This document shows positions 1 to 8,324 of a stretch of DNA of 64,000 nucleotides, one piece after another. Under the pieces are notes generated by a model that was not told where the DNA came from, ran no database searches, and was given only the letters and a program-made list of their open reading frames with translations. Location: positions 165,281 through 229,280 of the forward strand of contig DEOB01000012.1 in assembly GCA_002359895.1 (NCBI GenBank). The letters run 5' to 3'. Within the stretch, counting starts at the first letter, position 1. Each line of letters opens with the position of its first letter. Both the position numbers and the translations under genes were made by a program. The stretch comes from Stenotrophomonas sp. UBA2629. Its GTDB lineage: Bacteria > Pseudomonadota > Gammaproteobacteria > Xanthomonadales > Xanthomonadaceae.

Positions 1-90
1 CTACGATTTCTGATCGTAGAAGTACGGCAACAAGCTAAGTTCTCTCAGTAGACGTACTTCAAGCCCCGGCACCTTGCCGGGGCTTTTTTA
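1..90 (+). ncRNA. possible 3' end of a structured small RNA
   Basis: The first 90 bases fold into three consecutive helices: 1-7 with 13-19 (CTACGAT/ATCGTAG), 19-26 with 53-60 (GAAGTACG/CGTACTTC), and a GC-rich terminator at 61-84. No reading frame is apparent. Three adjacent stems ending in a T tract are typical of a small RNA, but they could equally be the 3' untranslated region of a gene lying left of the window. No known RNA family was recognised, and the 5' end is outside the window. Confidence 0.35.
61..89 (+). terminator. rho-independent terminator
   Basis: A perfect stem AAGCCCCGGC / GCCGGGGCTT with loop ACCTT (71-75) is followed by a run of six T residues (84-89). The T tract is on the plus strand, so it ends transcription entering from left of the window. 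On the minus strand the U-run is poor, so it probably does not serve the NHL gene ending at 110. Confidence 0.85.
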
Positions 91-109
91 TGCGGCTGTC
101 TAATTGCAT

Positions 110-2191
110 CTACCTCACCCATACCCGTAGCTCCCTCCCCACCACCGCCTCATTGCCGCTGTAGTCTTTCGCGGTGATGCGCAGGGTGTACTGCCCCGGT
201 TGCAGTTCCGAGGGCTGCAGCAGGCCGGTGGCCAGTTGGCCGTCGCGCACGGTGTTTGTCAGCACGTAGCGGAAGCGCGTGCTGCTGCTGCCATGCACGG
301 TGATGCCACTGTCGGCGGCGTAGGCCACTTTCACCGCTTCGCGCTGTGGCGGCATGCGGTTGAAGATGAGGTTCATGCGCGGCTGTTCATAGCCCGGCAG
401 TGGCTTTCCGTTCGCATCGAGGATCTGGTAGCCCAACGCATACAACCCCAGCCGGCGACGCGGCAGGTTGTTGTCCACCTGGTCCCAGGCTTCCACCACC
501 AACTGCAATCCGCCGCCCTCACGGCTTACCACCAGCCGCCCATCCTGCGTGTCGCGCAGGCGTTGGTCGCTCTCGTCCAGCAGGGCGATATCGTCGATCT
601 TCGGCGCGACGTGATCGGCGTAGTTGTTGAAACCCAAACGCACTGCGTTGCGCTCGTAGCCGGATGGCCCAACCGCCAGGTGCACATGCGCCTGGTTGTT
701 GATGCTGCCCAATGCATCGCCTGGCTGGAAGCGCGTACCGCGACGCACGCGCACGCGATCCAGTTGCCCCGCTTCATCACGCACCAGTTGGAAACGTGCG
801 GCATCCAGCGGGCGGTTGCTGGCATCTCGGCCCACCTTCATGTGGATGTAGTCGAGCTTGTCCAGCGAGAACCCCTCCGCCTGCCCGCCCAGTGTCCACG
901 TCGAGGCCGGGCTGCTGACCTTGCCTGCCGCAACGGCCAGCACCGTCTGCCCAACGTCGCCGCGCACATCAAAACCACTGTGCAGGTGATGACGACTCTC
1001 GCCACTGAAATTTCCGCGTACCTCGCCCAGCGTGCCTGTGACTTCATGCCAACCGTTCTGCGGTGCCAAAGGCCAGCGGCCTTCGTTACGTGACAGAGGA
1101 TTGTCAGCCGATGGCCCCAGCTCGGCCAGTTGCGGCACCGTACCTGCTGGCAGCTGTTGTAGATGATGGACACGGTGCGCATCAGCATCAGCCAGCAGCA
1201 GGCTGCCATCGGCCGCGAGCGCCAGACCGGCGGGCCGCGCGAAACGCTCGGCATCGCTACCGGCCACGGCCACCACATGGCCAGTGGGCGAAACCTGCAC
1301 CACGCGCCCGCTCAGGCGCTCCCCCACGTACACCACGCCGTCGTGCGTCAACGCCAGCGTCATCGGCCCCCACAACACACGCTGAGCATCGCCGCCGCCC
1401 ATCCGGGTGCTGACCATGCCGTCCGCATTGATGACACGCAGTGCGTTGTTCTGCAGATCCGCCACCCACAGATTGCCTTGGCCATCCAGCGCCACATCGG
1501 TAGGCGTATCAAAGCGCGCCTCCGCACCACGGCCATCCAGCCAATCCGGGCGATCACCGCCTGCCAGCGTCCACACACGTCCATCGGTTTCGATGACGCG
1601 GATGCGGTCGTTCCAGGTATCTGCCACATACACGCGGCCATCGCTGCCCACGGTCACGCCCATCGGCCCGTTGAACTGCGCCGTGGCTCCCATGCCATCG
1701 GCGAAGCCGGCCTGGCCGTTGCCGGCCAGCGTGGTTACCTGGCCCTGCGGTGTGATTTTGCGGATGGCATGGTTGCCGGTGTCGGCCACATACAGGTTGC
1801 CCGCCGCATCAAGCGCAATGCCCGAAGGCGTATTGAACTCCGCCGCCAGCCCCACGCCATCGGCAAAGCCTTCACGGCCACCGGCCAGCACATGGAACAC
1901 GCCATCCAGCGCGCGATAGACAATGCGGTTGTTGTCACCGGCATCGGCAACAAACAGCACACCGCCACTGACCGCCACACCCCAAGGGTCGCTGAAGCGC
2001 GTCTGCGTGGGCGTGCCTTGGGTGTTGCCGGCAATGCCGTCGCCCCCCAGCAGGCTCACCTGCGCGCGCCATCCCAATGGAGTGGGTGCGGGCCCGCTTG
2101 GTAGCGGCGGCTGCGGCGCCCACAGAAAGCTGGCGGCCAATGCGGCCCCGGTCACCACGACAACCGCACTCACCCAATACTTACGTTCCAT
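110..2191 (-). CDS. exported NHL-repeat protein with M23/LytM-like domain
   Basis: A 693-residue protein that starts with an N-terminal hydrophobic segment (about residues 5-25), suggesting export or membrane anchoring. Residues of about 50-355 form repeated NHL beta-propeller blades with recurring 'GxLYVADTGNxxIR' type sequence. A peptidase M23 (LytM-like) domain follows at about 395-530 and keeps both usual metal-binding signatures: HSGFD (HxxxD) and HVHLAV (HxH). The C-terminal 150 residues look like a beta-sandwich. The ATG at 2191 is preferred over the GTG at 2197 because GGTGAG lies six bases before it. The family knowledge is that M23 domains cut or bind peptidoglycan; joining one to an NHL propeller is unusual. 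The substrate is unknown. Confidence 0.8.
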   Translation of the reverse strand: MERKYWVSAVVVVTGAALAASFLWAPQPPLPSGPAPTPLGWRAQVSLLGGDGIAGNTQGTPTQTRFSDPWGVAVSGGVLFVADAGDNNRIVYRALDGVFHVLAGGREGFADGVGLAAEFNTPSGIALDAAGNLYVADTGNHAIRKITPQGQVTTLAGNGQAGFADGMGATAQFNGPMGVTVGSDGRVYVADTWNDRIRVIETDGRVWTLAGGDRPDWLDGRGAEARFDTPTDVALDGQGNLWVADLQNNALRVINADGMVSTRMGGGDAQRVLWGPMTLALTHDGVVYVGERLSGRVVQVSPTGHVVAVAGSDAERFARPAGLALAADGSLLLADADAHRVHHLQQLPAGTVPQLAELGPSADNPLSRNEGRWPLAPQNGWHEVTGTLGEVRGNFSGESRHHLHSGFDVRGDVGQTVLAVAAGKVSSPASTWTLGGQAEGFSLDKLDYIHMKVGRDASNRPLDAARFQLVRDEAGQLDRVRVRRGTRFQPGDALGSINNQAHVHLAVGPSGYERNAVRLGFNNYADHVAPKIDDIALLDESDQRLRDTQDGRLVVSREGGGLQLVVEAWDQVDNNLPRRRLGLYALGYQILDANGKPLPGYEQPRMNLIFNRMPPQREAVKVAYAADSGITVHGSSSTRFRYVLTNTVRDGQLATGLLQPSELQPGQYTLRITAKDYSGNEAVVGRELRVWVR

Positions 2192-2279
2192 CCACACTCA
2201 CCCTGTTCCTGAGCAGGCACCATAGACGCTGGCAGGCGCTGCGAAAACCTCCCATCGGCCACATTGGAATCAAATTTCC

Positions 2280-2744
2280 ATGCATACCCGCTTGTACATG
2301 GCTGATGGCCCCATCCTGCTGCGGCCGGCCGACGCCGAAACCATCGTGTTGCCACTGTCACTGGATGAGTTGCTGGCGGGCGGCTTGCGGTATTTCCCAC
2401 CGTCGGAGCGGGCGCTGGAACATGCCATCACCCTCACCGAAGATGCGTTGATGCCATATATCCCAGCGTTGCGCGGGCATCCGTTGGAGGTGTTGATCGC
2501 CGCTGACGACGCATTGGCGGCATTACCGGCGTTGTTGGGCCACCAACAAGGGGCAGCACCGCAACTGGACATCGCTGATGTCGAGCGCGGTTTCAATCAG
2601 GTCGCGCAGGTAGCCGCTGGGCTACCCGCACAGGCGATGGGTTTGCCGGCGCAGCCTGCCTTCGTTGCAGCCCTGTTGGTTGTGCGCGAGCTGATGCATC
2701 ACGTGGGTTGGAAGACGCTGCAGTTGCATCATGCCGAGCGCTGA
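2280..2744 (+). CDS. conserved hypothetical protein, 154 aa
   Basis: This small protein is rich in Ala, Leu and Pro and looks helical, without a signal peptide or clear membrane segment. It contains no motif I can assign. It is transcribed divergently from the NHL/M23 gene. The start at 2280 has no convincing ribosome site; an internal ATG at 2298 is an alternative. Codon use matches the neighbours, so it is probably a genuine lineage-specific chromosomal gene. Confidence 0.6.
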   Translation: MHTRLYMADGPILLRPADAETIVLPLSLDELLAGGLRYFPPSERALEHAITLTEDALMPYIPALRGHPLEVLIAADDALAALPALLGHQQGAAPQLDIADVERGFNQVAQVAAGLPAQAMGLPAQPAFVAALLVVRELMHHVGWKTLQLHHAER

Positions 2745-2827
2745 GTTCAGCACCGCGACGCTTCGTGCGCATCAATCACGTTGCGATGCTGTCGCCGGCT
2801 GGCGGGTACAGCCCCGCTGAGCAGCCG

Positions 2828-3601
2828 CTACTGCGCCGGCCGCTCCGGGCCCGTGCCCATGGCCTGGCGATAGCGCGCATACAGCGCCAACACCTTTTCC
2901 ACGTAATGCTGCGTTTCCGCATACGGCGGCACACCGCCATAGCGTGCAACTACGCCAATGCCGGCGTTGTAAGCGGCGGCGGCCAAGGTGCGGTCGCCCT
3001 TGTAGCGGCCAAGCAAGGACTTCATGTAACGCGCGCCGCCATCAATGGATTGCGCAGGCGAAAACGGATCGGTCACGCCGTACTCGGCGGCGGTGTCCGG
3101 CATCAACTGCATCACGCCCTGCGCGCCTTTAGGCGAGACGGCCTTTTCATCGAACGCACTCTCGGCATGGGCCACCGCGCGCAACCAGGCATCGTCCACA
3201 CCGGTGACCTTGGAGGCCGCACGGAACTGCCGTGCATGCCGGTCCAATTGCGGGGTGCCCACGCGCCCCAGCCCCTCATGCGCCGGCTCACCCGGTGGCG
3301 TGGAAACCGTAAAGCGTAGATAAGGGCGCGAGCCCGGCAGGTTGCGGGTGGAATACACCAGCTTGCCGTCCTGCTCGCGCTCATACAGGGTGCCGCTGAA
3401 CACGCCAAAGTTGCCCCATAGATTGGGCGTCTGCACCGCGTTGTCGTCCACCGTCATCGCCTTGCAGGTAGAACCCGGTTCCGGCACGGTGGCCATGCTC
3501 ACGGTGCCTTTCTGCACGCAGCGGTAGATGGTGCGCGCCTGCACCGGCGCGTACACGCTCATACACAGCAGCACCACCGCAATTGCAGCCACGCGCGACA
3601 T
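2828..3601 (-). CDS. lytic transglycosylase (SLT domain)
   Basis: A 257-residue protein with an N-terminal signal peptide (about 1-22), an N-terminal Cys-containing region resembling DUF4124, and a C-terminal goose-lysozyme-like SLT domain at about 130-235. The catalytic glutamate is visible as E147 in AHAESAFD, followed by the family motifs GAQGVMQLMP and AAAYNAG. The family cleaves the glycan strand of peptidoglycan, giving 1,6-anhydro-muropeptides in the periplasm. No lipobox is seen, so it is probably soluble in the periplasm. The opposite-strand reading frames here are shadows. Confidence 0.9.
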   Translation of the reverse strand: MSRVAAIAVVLLCMSVYAPVQARTIYRCVQKGTVSMATVPEPGSTCKAMTVDDNAVQTPNLWGNFGVFSGTLYEREQDGKLVYSTRNLPGSRPYLRFTVSTPPGEPAHEGLGRVGTPQLDRHARQFRAASKVTGVDDAWLRAVAHAESAFDEKAVSPKGAQGVMQLMPDTAAEYGVTDPFSPAQSIDGGARYMKSLLGRYKGDRTLAAAAYNAGIGVVARYGGVPPYAETQHYVEKVLALYARYRQAMGTGPERPAQ

Positions 3602-3716
3602 GCCGGCACCGGATCAAGGGAATGGCCGCGATGCTGAACCCGGTTGTTTGAACGCAAGGTGATGAAAAACGCGCCGCACGCGCCCAGAATGAACGGCCCA
3701 ACCGCCCTCTTCCGCC

Positions 3717-4040
3717 ATGACCGATCCGCTGCCCCTGCTGGGCTTTGCCAACCCCCAGTTCCATACCGGCCGCAACACCAGCGTGCGGCGCGGAAACCGT
3801 TGGCATGGCGTGCCGCAGGCGCGTATCGAACAGGCGGCAGGCGTTCATTCCCAACCACTGGCGCTGCACACCGAGCTGCGCCGCTTCGACACGCTGACAT
3901 CGGTTGATCTACGCGACGAACACGATCCCCGCTGCCGCACACCGGAAGGGTTGCTGGCTGTCATGCAGCAGCTGTACCCCGGCTTCCAACGCGACGAGGC
4001 GGTCACGCTGGTGCATTTTGATTGGCACGGCGTCGAGTGA
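3717..4040 (+). CDS. hypothetical protein, 107 aa
   Basis: A short soluble protein without signal peptide or membrane segment. It starts 115 bases from the divergent transglycosylase gene and ends just before a bidirectional terminator. The C-terminal part has alternating charged and hydrophobic residues (VTLVHFDWHGVE). I do not recognise a family. The clean start, its fit between two genes and the terminator support it as real. Confidence 0.55.
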   Translation: MTDPLPLLGFANPQFHTGRNTSVRRGNRWHGVPQARIEQAAGVHSQPLALHTELRRFDTLTSVDLRDEHDPRCRTPEGLLAVMQQLYPGFQRDEAVTLVHFDWHGVE

Positions 4041-4074
4041 CGGCGAAGCCGCCGCCCACAGAGACATCAACATG

Positions 4075-4105
4075 GAAAGATGCCGGGCGTAACCCGGCAT
4101 CTTTC
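4075..4105. terminator. bidirectional terminator
   Basis: A perfect 13-bp stem (GAAAGATGCCGGG 4075-4087 with its complement 4093-4105) with a five-base loop sits between two convergent genes. It has A residues on its left arm and T residues on its right arm, so it can work on both strands. Confidence 0.85.
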
Positions 4106-4112
4106 ACAGACC

Positions 4113-5177
4113 TCAGCGTGCGTTGGCCGCACGCAGATGCGCACCTACCGGTTCGGAAAACGCGCGCTTGTCCGACACATCCCAGTTGATCGACCACGTC
4201 ATCACGCCACGGAATGTGGGATGCGGCTGCGAGGGTTTTACGTCATCGCATTGCGCTGCGGTGGTCAGGCAATCGAACGCGCGGTTGATGTCGGCCGGCG
4301 TCGCGTAACCATTGCCCGCCGCACGCAGGCCCGAGGGCAACGCCAACGCCACCTGGTCCGCACGCAGGCCTTCAAAACGGCCTTTCCCGCCTGCCAGCGC
4401 GAAACCTTCAATCAGCATCTTTGCCGAGCCCACCATCATGTCGACGCTGCCGCCGGGGTACTTTTCGGCACGGTACGGCGTGGGCAGGCCACCGTTGTTG
4501 TAGAGCTGCACATGCAGCAGATCCAGCTCATCACGCAGGCCATCAATCAGCGGCAGATACGCGCCCCAGATGCCCTCCATCGACACCAGACCACCCTGCA
4601 CATACGGGTGCTCCGGCGCCATCGACACATACAGGTTCGGGTACATGCCGTGCAGGCGCTTCACCGCTGAAATCAGGTGCGGGGTAACCGGTGCGCCGTG
4701 GACAACCCCGGCAATTTTTTCCAGGTCGATATCAATGCCGTCAAACCCGAACGTATTGATGGCCTGCGCGGTGGTGCGCACGAAGTTGTCTTCATCGCGC
4801 TGCGTGTTCAGCGTCACCGTGCCCAACTCGCCGCCAAAGGACAGCACCACAATCTTGCCCTGCGCGCGCTTGGCGGCAATGTCAGCAATCAACTGGGTGC
4901 GGTCCAACGCGCGGTTCGGGTTGAATGCCACTTTGCCCTCGCCCATGTCATCGGCAAAGGCCAGCACGATCACATCCCAGCTGTCGTCCACCTTGCCCAC
5001 CGGCAGCAGGCCCTGGCCGTTGTCGAAATTGTGCAGGTAGCCGATCAACGCATGCTTGGGCAGCGGATGGCTGTGGCCCGGTGCCACGCCAGCCTGCGTG
5101 ACAGGGGCGGTATTGGCCTGGCAACCAAAGGTGGAGGCAAGGGCCAATACGCACGACAACAAGGTGATCGACTTCAT
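4113..5177 (-). CDS. exported glycoside hydrolase family 18 (chitinase-like)
   Basis: A 354-residue protein with a signal peptide and a Cys at residue 19 (ASTFGC), which is only a weak lipobox. The GH18 catalytic signature DxxDxDxE is intact as D146, D149, D151 and E153 in FDGIDIDLEKI, preceded by the beta-strand motif VVLSFGGELG. Family enzymes hydrolyse beta-1,4-linked N-acetylglucosamine polymers such as chitin; some members are endo-N-acetylglucosaminidases. It lacks a visible chitin-binding module. The ATG at 5177 is chosen over an upstream start at 5216 because it begins the signal peptide. Confidence 0.87.
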   Translation of the reverse strand: MKSITLLSCVLALASTFGCQANTAPVTQAGVAPGHSHPLPKHALIGYLHNFDNGQGLLPVGKVDDSWDVIVLAFADDMGEGKVAFNPNRALDRTQLIADIAAKRAQGKIVVLSFGGELGTVTLNTQRDEDNFVRTTAQAINTFGFDGIDIDLEKIAGVVHGAPVTPHLISAVKRLHGMYPNLYVSMAPEHPYVQGGLVSMEGIWGAYLPLIDGLRDELDLLHVQLYNNGGLPTPYRAEKYPGGSVDMMVGSAKMLIEGFALAGGKGRFEGLRADQVALALPSGLRAAGNGYATPADINRAFDCLTTAAQCDDVKPSQPHPTFRGVMTWSINWDVSDKRAFSEPVGAHLRAANAR

Positions 5178-5403
5178 CGCAATCCCGGGGCTCGAAAGAA
5201 TCCCGATTCTAGGCACACCCGGCGCCTAAAAATCACAATAAAACAATTGGTTATGAAACCTGTCCGGGTTTGACCTGAGCATGTCCGCCACCTGACCAAC
5301 CTGCCGGGCCACACGACAGAAACACTGCCACAAGTGCCTGTTCATACTGACATTGCGGCAGCCAAGCCATCGGGCAGAATCGCCGCGTGCAGGACAGTCG
5401 CGA

Positions 5404-6333
5404 CTACCCGCAGGTCTTCATCCGTCGCTCGGCATCCCACAGTGCGCGCCGCGCCTGGTCGTAGGCGCTGTCGGCAGCGCTGGGCAGGGTGTGTTCGGCC
5501 TCGGTCGGATCGGCGCCATTGTTGAAGCGGTATTCGATGCGCTGCAGCGTTTCCAGCTGCGCCAAGGCGGGCGCCATCCAGCGGCTGCGTTGCTCGGCGC
5601 TGCAGCGCGGGTAACGGCCTTCCAATGCACCAATGGCCACACGAATGCGGCGGCTCGCCTCGCCCTTCATATCAGGCACTTTCTCAAAGCGGATGGGTGC
5701 AGCCTTGTAGGCATCGCCGGTAGCTTCACTACCCAGATCAGATTTGCGCTCGTGCAACGCCGGGTTGAAGGCCACTTCCGGAGGCCGTCGTGCTTCTGCA
5801 GCTTGAATATCGCGCCCGTAAATCAACCGCTGGGCGCGCGACTGCCCGGTGCCCGCCACCTTGCCATTGAACAGATTGGCAGTGGCGCGCTCACCTACGC
5901 CGGTGGCCAGTTCGTCACGGTGCTCGAACGCAATTTCCACCTGTGTCTTCTGGCGGCCATCAGATGCCGCAGGCACCACGGGCCTTCCATCGCTGCCGTA
6001 GAGCAGCGCCACACCATTTTTTTCATCTTTGGATGCGATGGGTGCCTGCTCTGCAATGGTGGACGCGGGCGTTGTTGGTAGCGACGGCTGCGGAGCTTCC
6101 TGCTCCGCAGCGATGGTCTGCGGGGCTATCGCTGCACTCAACGGCGGCGTTGCCACCGGAAGCTCCGCACCGGGCGGCACAAGCCAGCGCAGTTGGATCC
6201 GCGATTCATCGGCGAGCGGCGCGCGCTCTGGCATGTGCAACAGCAGCCGGGCCAAAAACGACACCACCGCAATGGCAGCCACTCCCGCAACGGCACGGTT
6301 CCAAACAGGTTCGGGCGGGTGGCGATAGTGCAT
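5404..6333 (-). CDS. hypothetical membrane-anchored protein, 309 aa
   Basis: One transmembrane helix at about residues 13-33 is followed by a Pro/Ala-rich low-complexity linker (about 50-110) and a charged globular region to residue 309. The C-terminal part is probably helical (ERRMKTCG at the end). This architecture is common in periplasmic proteins of this lineage, but no family is recognisable. It is divergent from the acyl-CoA dehydrogenase gene. Confidence 0.6.
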   Translation of the reverse strand: MHYRHPPEPVWNRAVAGVAAIAVVSFLARLLLHMPERAPLADESRIQLRWLVPPGAELPVATPPLSAAIAPQTIAAEQEAPQPSLPTTPASTIAEQAPIASKDEKNGVALLYGSDGRPVVPAASDGRQKTQVEIAFEHRDELATGVGERATANLFNGKVAGTGQSRAQRLIYGRDIQAAEARRPPEVAFNPALHERKSDLGSEATGDAYKAAPIRFEKVPDMKGEASRRIRVAIGALEGRYPRCSAEQRSRWMAPALAQLETLQRIEYRFNNGADPTEAEHTLPSAADSAYDQARRALWDAERRMKTCG

Positions 6334-6515
6334 GCATTTCCATCGTGGGACTCACAGGACGGCTACCGGCCCTGCACGGCACATCTGCGGAAACTACTGA
6401 CCACAACAAGGACGGCAAGTTCCAATCATGCGTGCATGTCAAAGGTGATCCTTGCATGCCGGTGGGCCATGATTGGCGCAAGGCACACCGTCTTCCCCCA
6501 CAAAGGAGCTGTTCC

Positions 6516-8261
6516 GTGAACGACGTTGCATCGCAGAACCTGGACGAAAGCATCGCCAAGCAGCTGTTCTTCGGCCATATCGCCGAAGATGCGCTTTTCC
6601 CCTACCCGCAGATCCGCGAGCGTGACCGCGAGATGCTCGGCGCGATGACCGACGCCATCGACCAGTTCCTGGGCGAAAAGACCGCCGAACTGCGCCAGTA
6701 CGACCGTGACGCCGAGCAACCGCCGGAGTTCATTCAGGCACTGCGCGACATGGGCCTGTTTGGCCTGATCATTCCGGAAGAGTACGGCGGCATGGAGCTG
6801 TCCAATGGCGCTTACGCCCGCGTGCTGGGCCAGACCAGCAGCCACGACAGTTCGGTCTCACTCACGGTAGGCGCACACAGCTCCATCGGCATGAAAGGCC
6901 TGCTGCTGTTCGGCAATGACGAACAGAAACAGCGCTATCTGCCCAAACTGGCCAGTGGCGAAATGATTGCCGCGTTCTGCCTCACCGAATCCGGTGCCGG
7001 CTCCGATGCCGCCGCCATCCGCACCAAGGCCAGCCGCAACGACGATGGCACATGGACGCTCAACGGCGAAAAAATCTGGATCACCAACGGCGGCATCGCC
7101 GATTTCTACACCGTGTTCGCGCGCACCGACACACCCGAGGGCAAGGTCACTGCGTTCATCGTCGAGGCCAACTGGAACGGCGTGAGCCACGGCCCGCATG
7201 AAGACAAGATGGGCATCCGCGCCTCGTCCACCACCACCGTTGCGTTCAACGACGTGCGCGTGCCGGCAGCCAATGTGCTCGGCCCCGTCGGCAAGGGCTT
7301 CAAGGTGGCGATGAACATCCTCAACAGCGGCCGCACCGGCTTGGGCGGTGGCGCGGTGGGTGGCATGCGGGCGTTGATCCGCATGGCCTGTGCGCAGGCA
7401 AGCGAGCGCAAGCAGTTCGGCCAATCGATTGCCGAGTTCGGACTGGTGCGCGAGAAAATCGCGCAGATGACCGCCGACTGCTTCGCCGCTGAAAGCACGG
7501 TATGGATGGTGGCGCACCTGATCGACAGCGGCCGCACCGACTACTCGGTGGAGGCAGCGATGAGCAAGGTGTTCGCCAGCGAAGCCGTGCAGCGCTGCTG
7601 TTACGAAGCCCTGCAGATTGCTGCCGGCAACGGCTTCATGCGTGAGTTGCCTTACGAGCAGATGACGCGTGACACGCGCATTCTGTCCATCTTCGAGGGC
7701 ACCAACGAGATCCTTCGCCTGTATGTCGCGCTCAACGGTCTGAAGGGCGTGGGTGCCACGTTGAGCGAACTGCAGAGTGCCGTGGGCGGCATCTTCAACG
7801 AGCCGATCAAGGGCTTCGGCGTACTCAGCGACTACGCCGGCCGCAAGGTACGTGAAGCCACCGGTTATGGTGCTGGCCTGCGCGCGCCGGTGGCCGAGCC
7901 ACTGCGCCCGCTCGCACGCCTCTGCGAAAAATACGCGGTGGAGTTGTCCAAAGCGTCGGACCGTCTGCTGCGCAAGCACGGCAAGCACATCGCCGACCAG
8001 CAGCATGCGCAGAAGCGCGTGGCGGATATCGCCATTGATCTGTTCGTCGGCCTGTGCGTGCTGTCGCGCGTGGAGAGCCTGCTGCAGGCCAAGCATCCGG
8101 CAGCGGACGATGCGGTCAAGATCGCGCGCCTGTTCGCCCGCCAGGCCCGTCGCCGCATGGCCCGCAACGTGCGTGGATTGGAGCGCAACGAGGACGAGAT
8201 CATCGAATCGCTGGCCAGCTCCGTGCTGGAACGCGGCGGCTATGCCTGGGACGTGATGTAA
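6516..8261 (+). CDS. acyl-CoA dehydrogenase (VLCAD-like)
   Basis: A 581-residue flavoprotein that oxidises acyl-CoA to trans-2-enoyl-CoA in fatty-acid beta-oxidation. Family motifs are clear: FCLTESGAGSDAAAIRTKA (FAD/substrate loop), EKIWITNGGIAD, and the catalytic-glutamate motif IFEGTNEILRLY. The extra C-terminal helical domain and the length resemble very-long-chain enzymes rather than short ~380-residue members. The GTG at 6516 is preferred to the far upstream ATG at 5943 because a strong AAAGGAG lies at 6502-6508 and the family N-terminus begins there; the upstream part overlaps the gene on the other strand. Confidence 0.92.
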   Translation: MNDVASQNLDESIAKQLFFGHIAEDALFPYPQIRERDREMLGAMTDAIDQFLGEKTAELRQYDRDAEQPPEFIQALRDMGLFGLIIPEEYGGMELSNGAYARVLGQTSSHDSSVSLTVGAHSSIGMKGLLLFGNDEQKQRYLPKLASGEMIAAFCLTESGAGSDAAAIRTKASRNDDGTWTLNGEKIWITNGGIADFYTVFARTDTPEGKVTAFIVEANWNGVSHGPHEDKMGIRASSTTTVAFNDVRVPAANVLGPVGKGFKVAMNILNSGRTGLGGGAVGGMRALIRMACAQASERKQFGQSIAEFGLVREKIAQMTADCFAAESTVWMVAHLIDSGRTDYSVEAAMSKVFASEAVQRCCYEALQIAAGNGFMRELPYEQMTRDTRILSIFEGTNEILRLYVALNGLKGVGATLSELQSAVGGIFNEPIKGFGVLSDYAGRKVREATGYGAGLRAPVAEPLRPLARLCEKYAVELSKASDRLLRKHGKHIADQQHAQKRVADIAIDLFVGLCVLSRVESLLQAKHPAADDAVKIARLFARQARRRMARNVRGLERNEDEIIESLASSVLERGGYAWDVM

Positions 8262-8278
8262 GCAGAAACTGCCTCGAC

Positions 8279-8312
8279 GCGGGAATGGCTGGAGGCAATC
8301 CGCCATTCCCGC
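8279..8312. terminator. hairpin between convergent genes
   Basis: An 11-bp perfect stem (GCGGGAATGGC 8279-8289 with GCCATTCCCGC 8302-8312) and a 12-base loop lie between the acyl-CoA dehydrogenase stop and the sulP stop. The T tract is weak on both strands. Confidence 0.55.
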
Positions 8313-8324
8313 TTCAGCAGTGCA

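Noticed and set aside
5943..6515. N-terminal extension of the acyl-CoA dehydrogenase frame
   Set aside because: It overlaps the minus-strand hypothetical gene, and the strong ribosome site at 6502 marks GTG 6516 as the start.
6858..8306. 482-residue open frame on the minus strand
   Set aside because: It is antisense to the acyl-CoA dehydrogenase, whose motifs are clear. Long antisense frames are expected in high-GC DNA.
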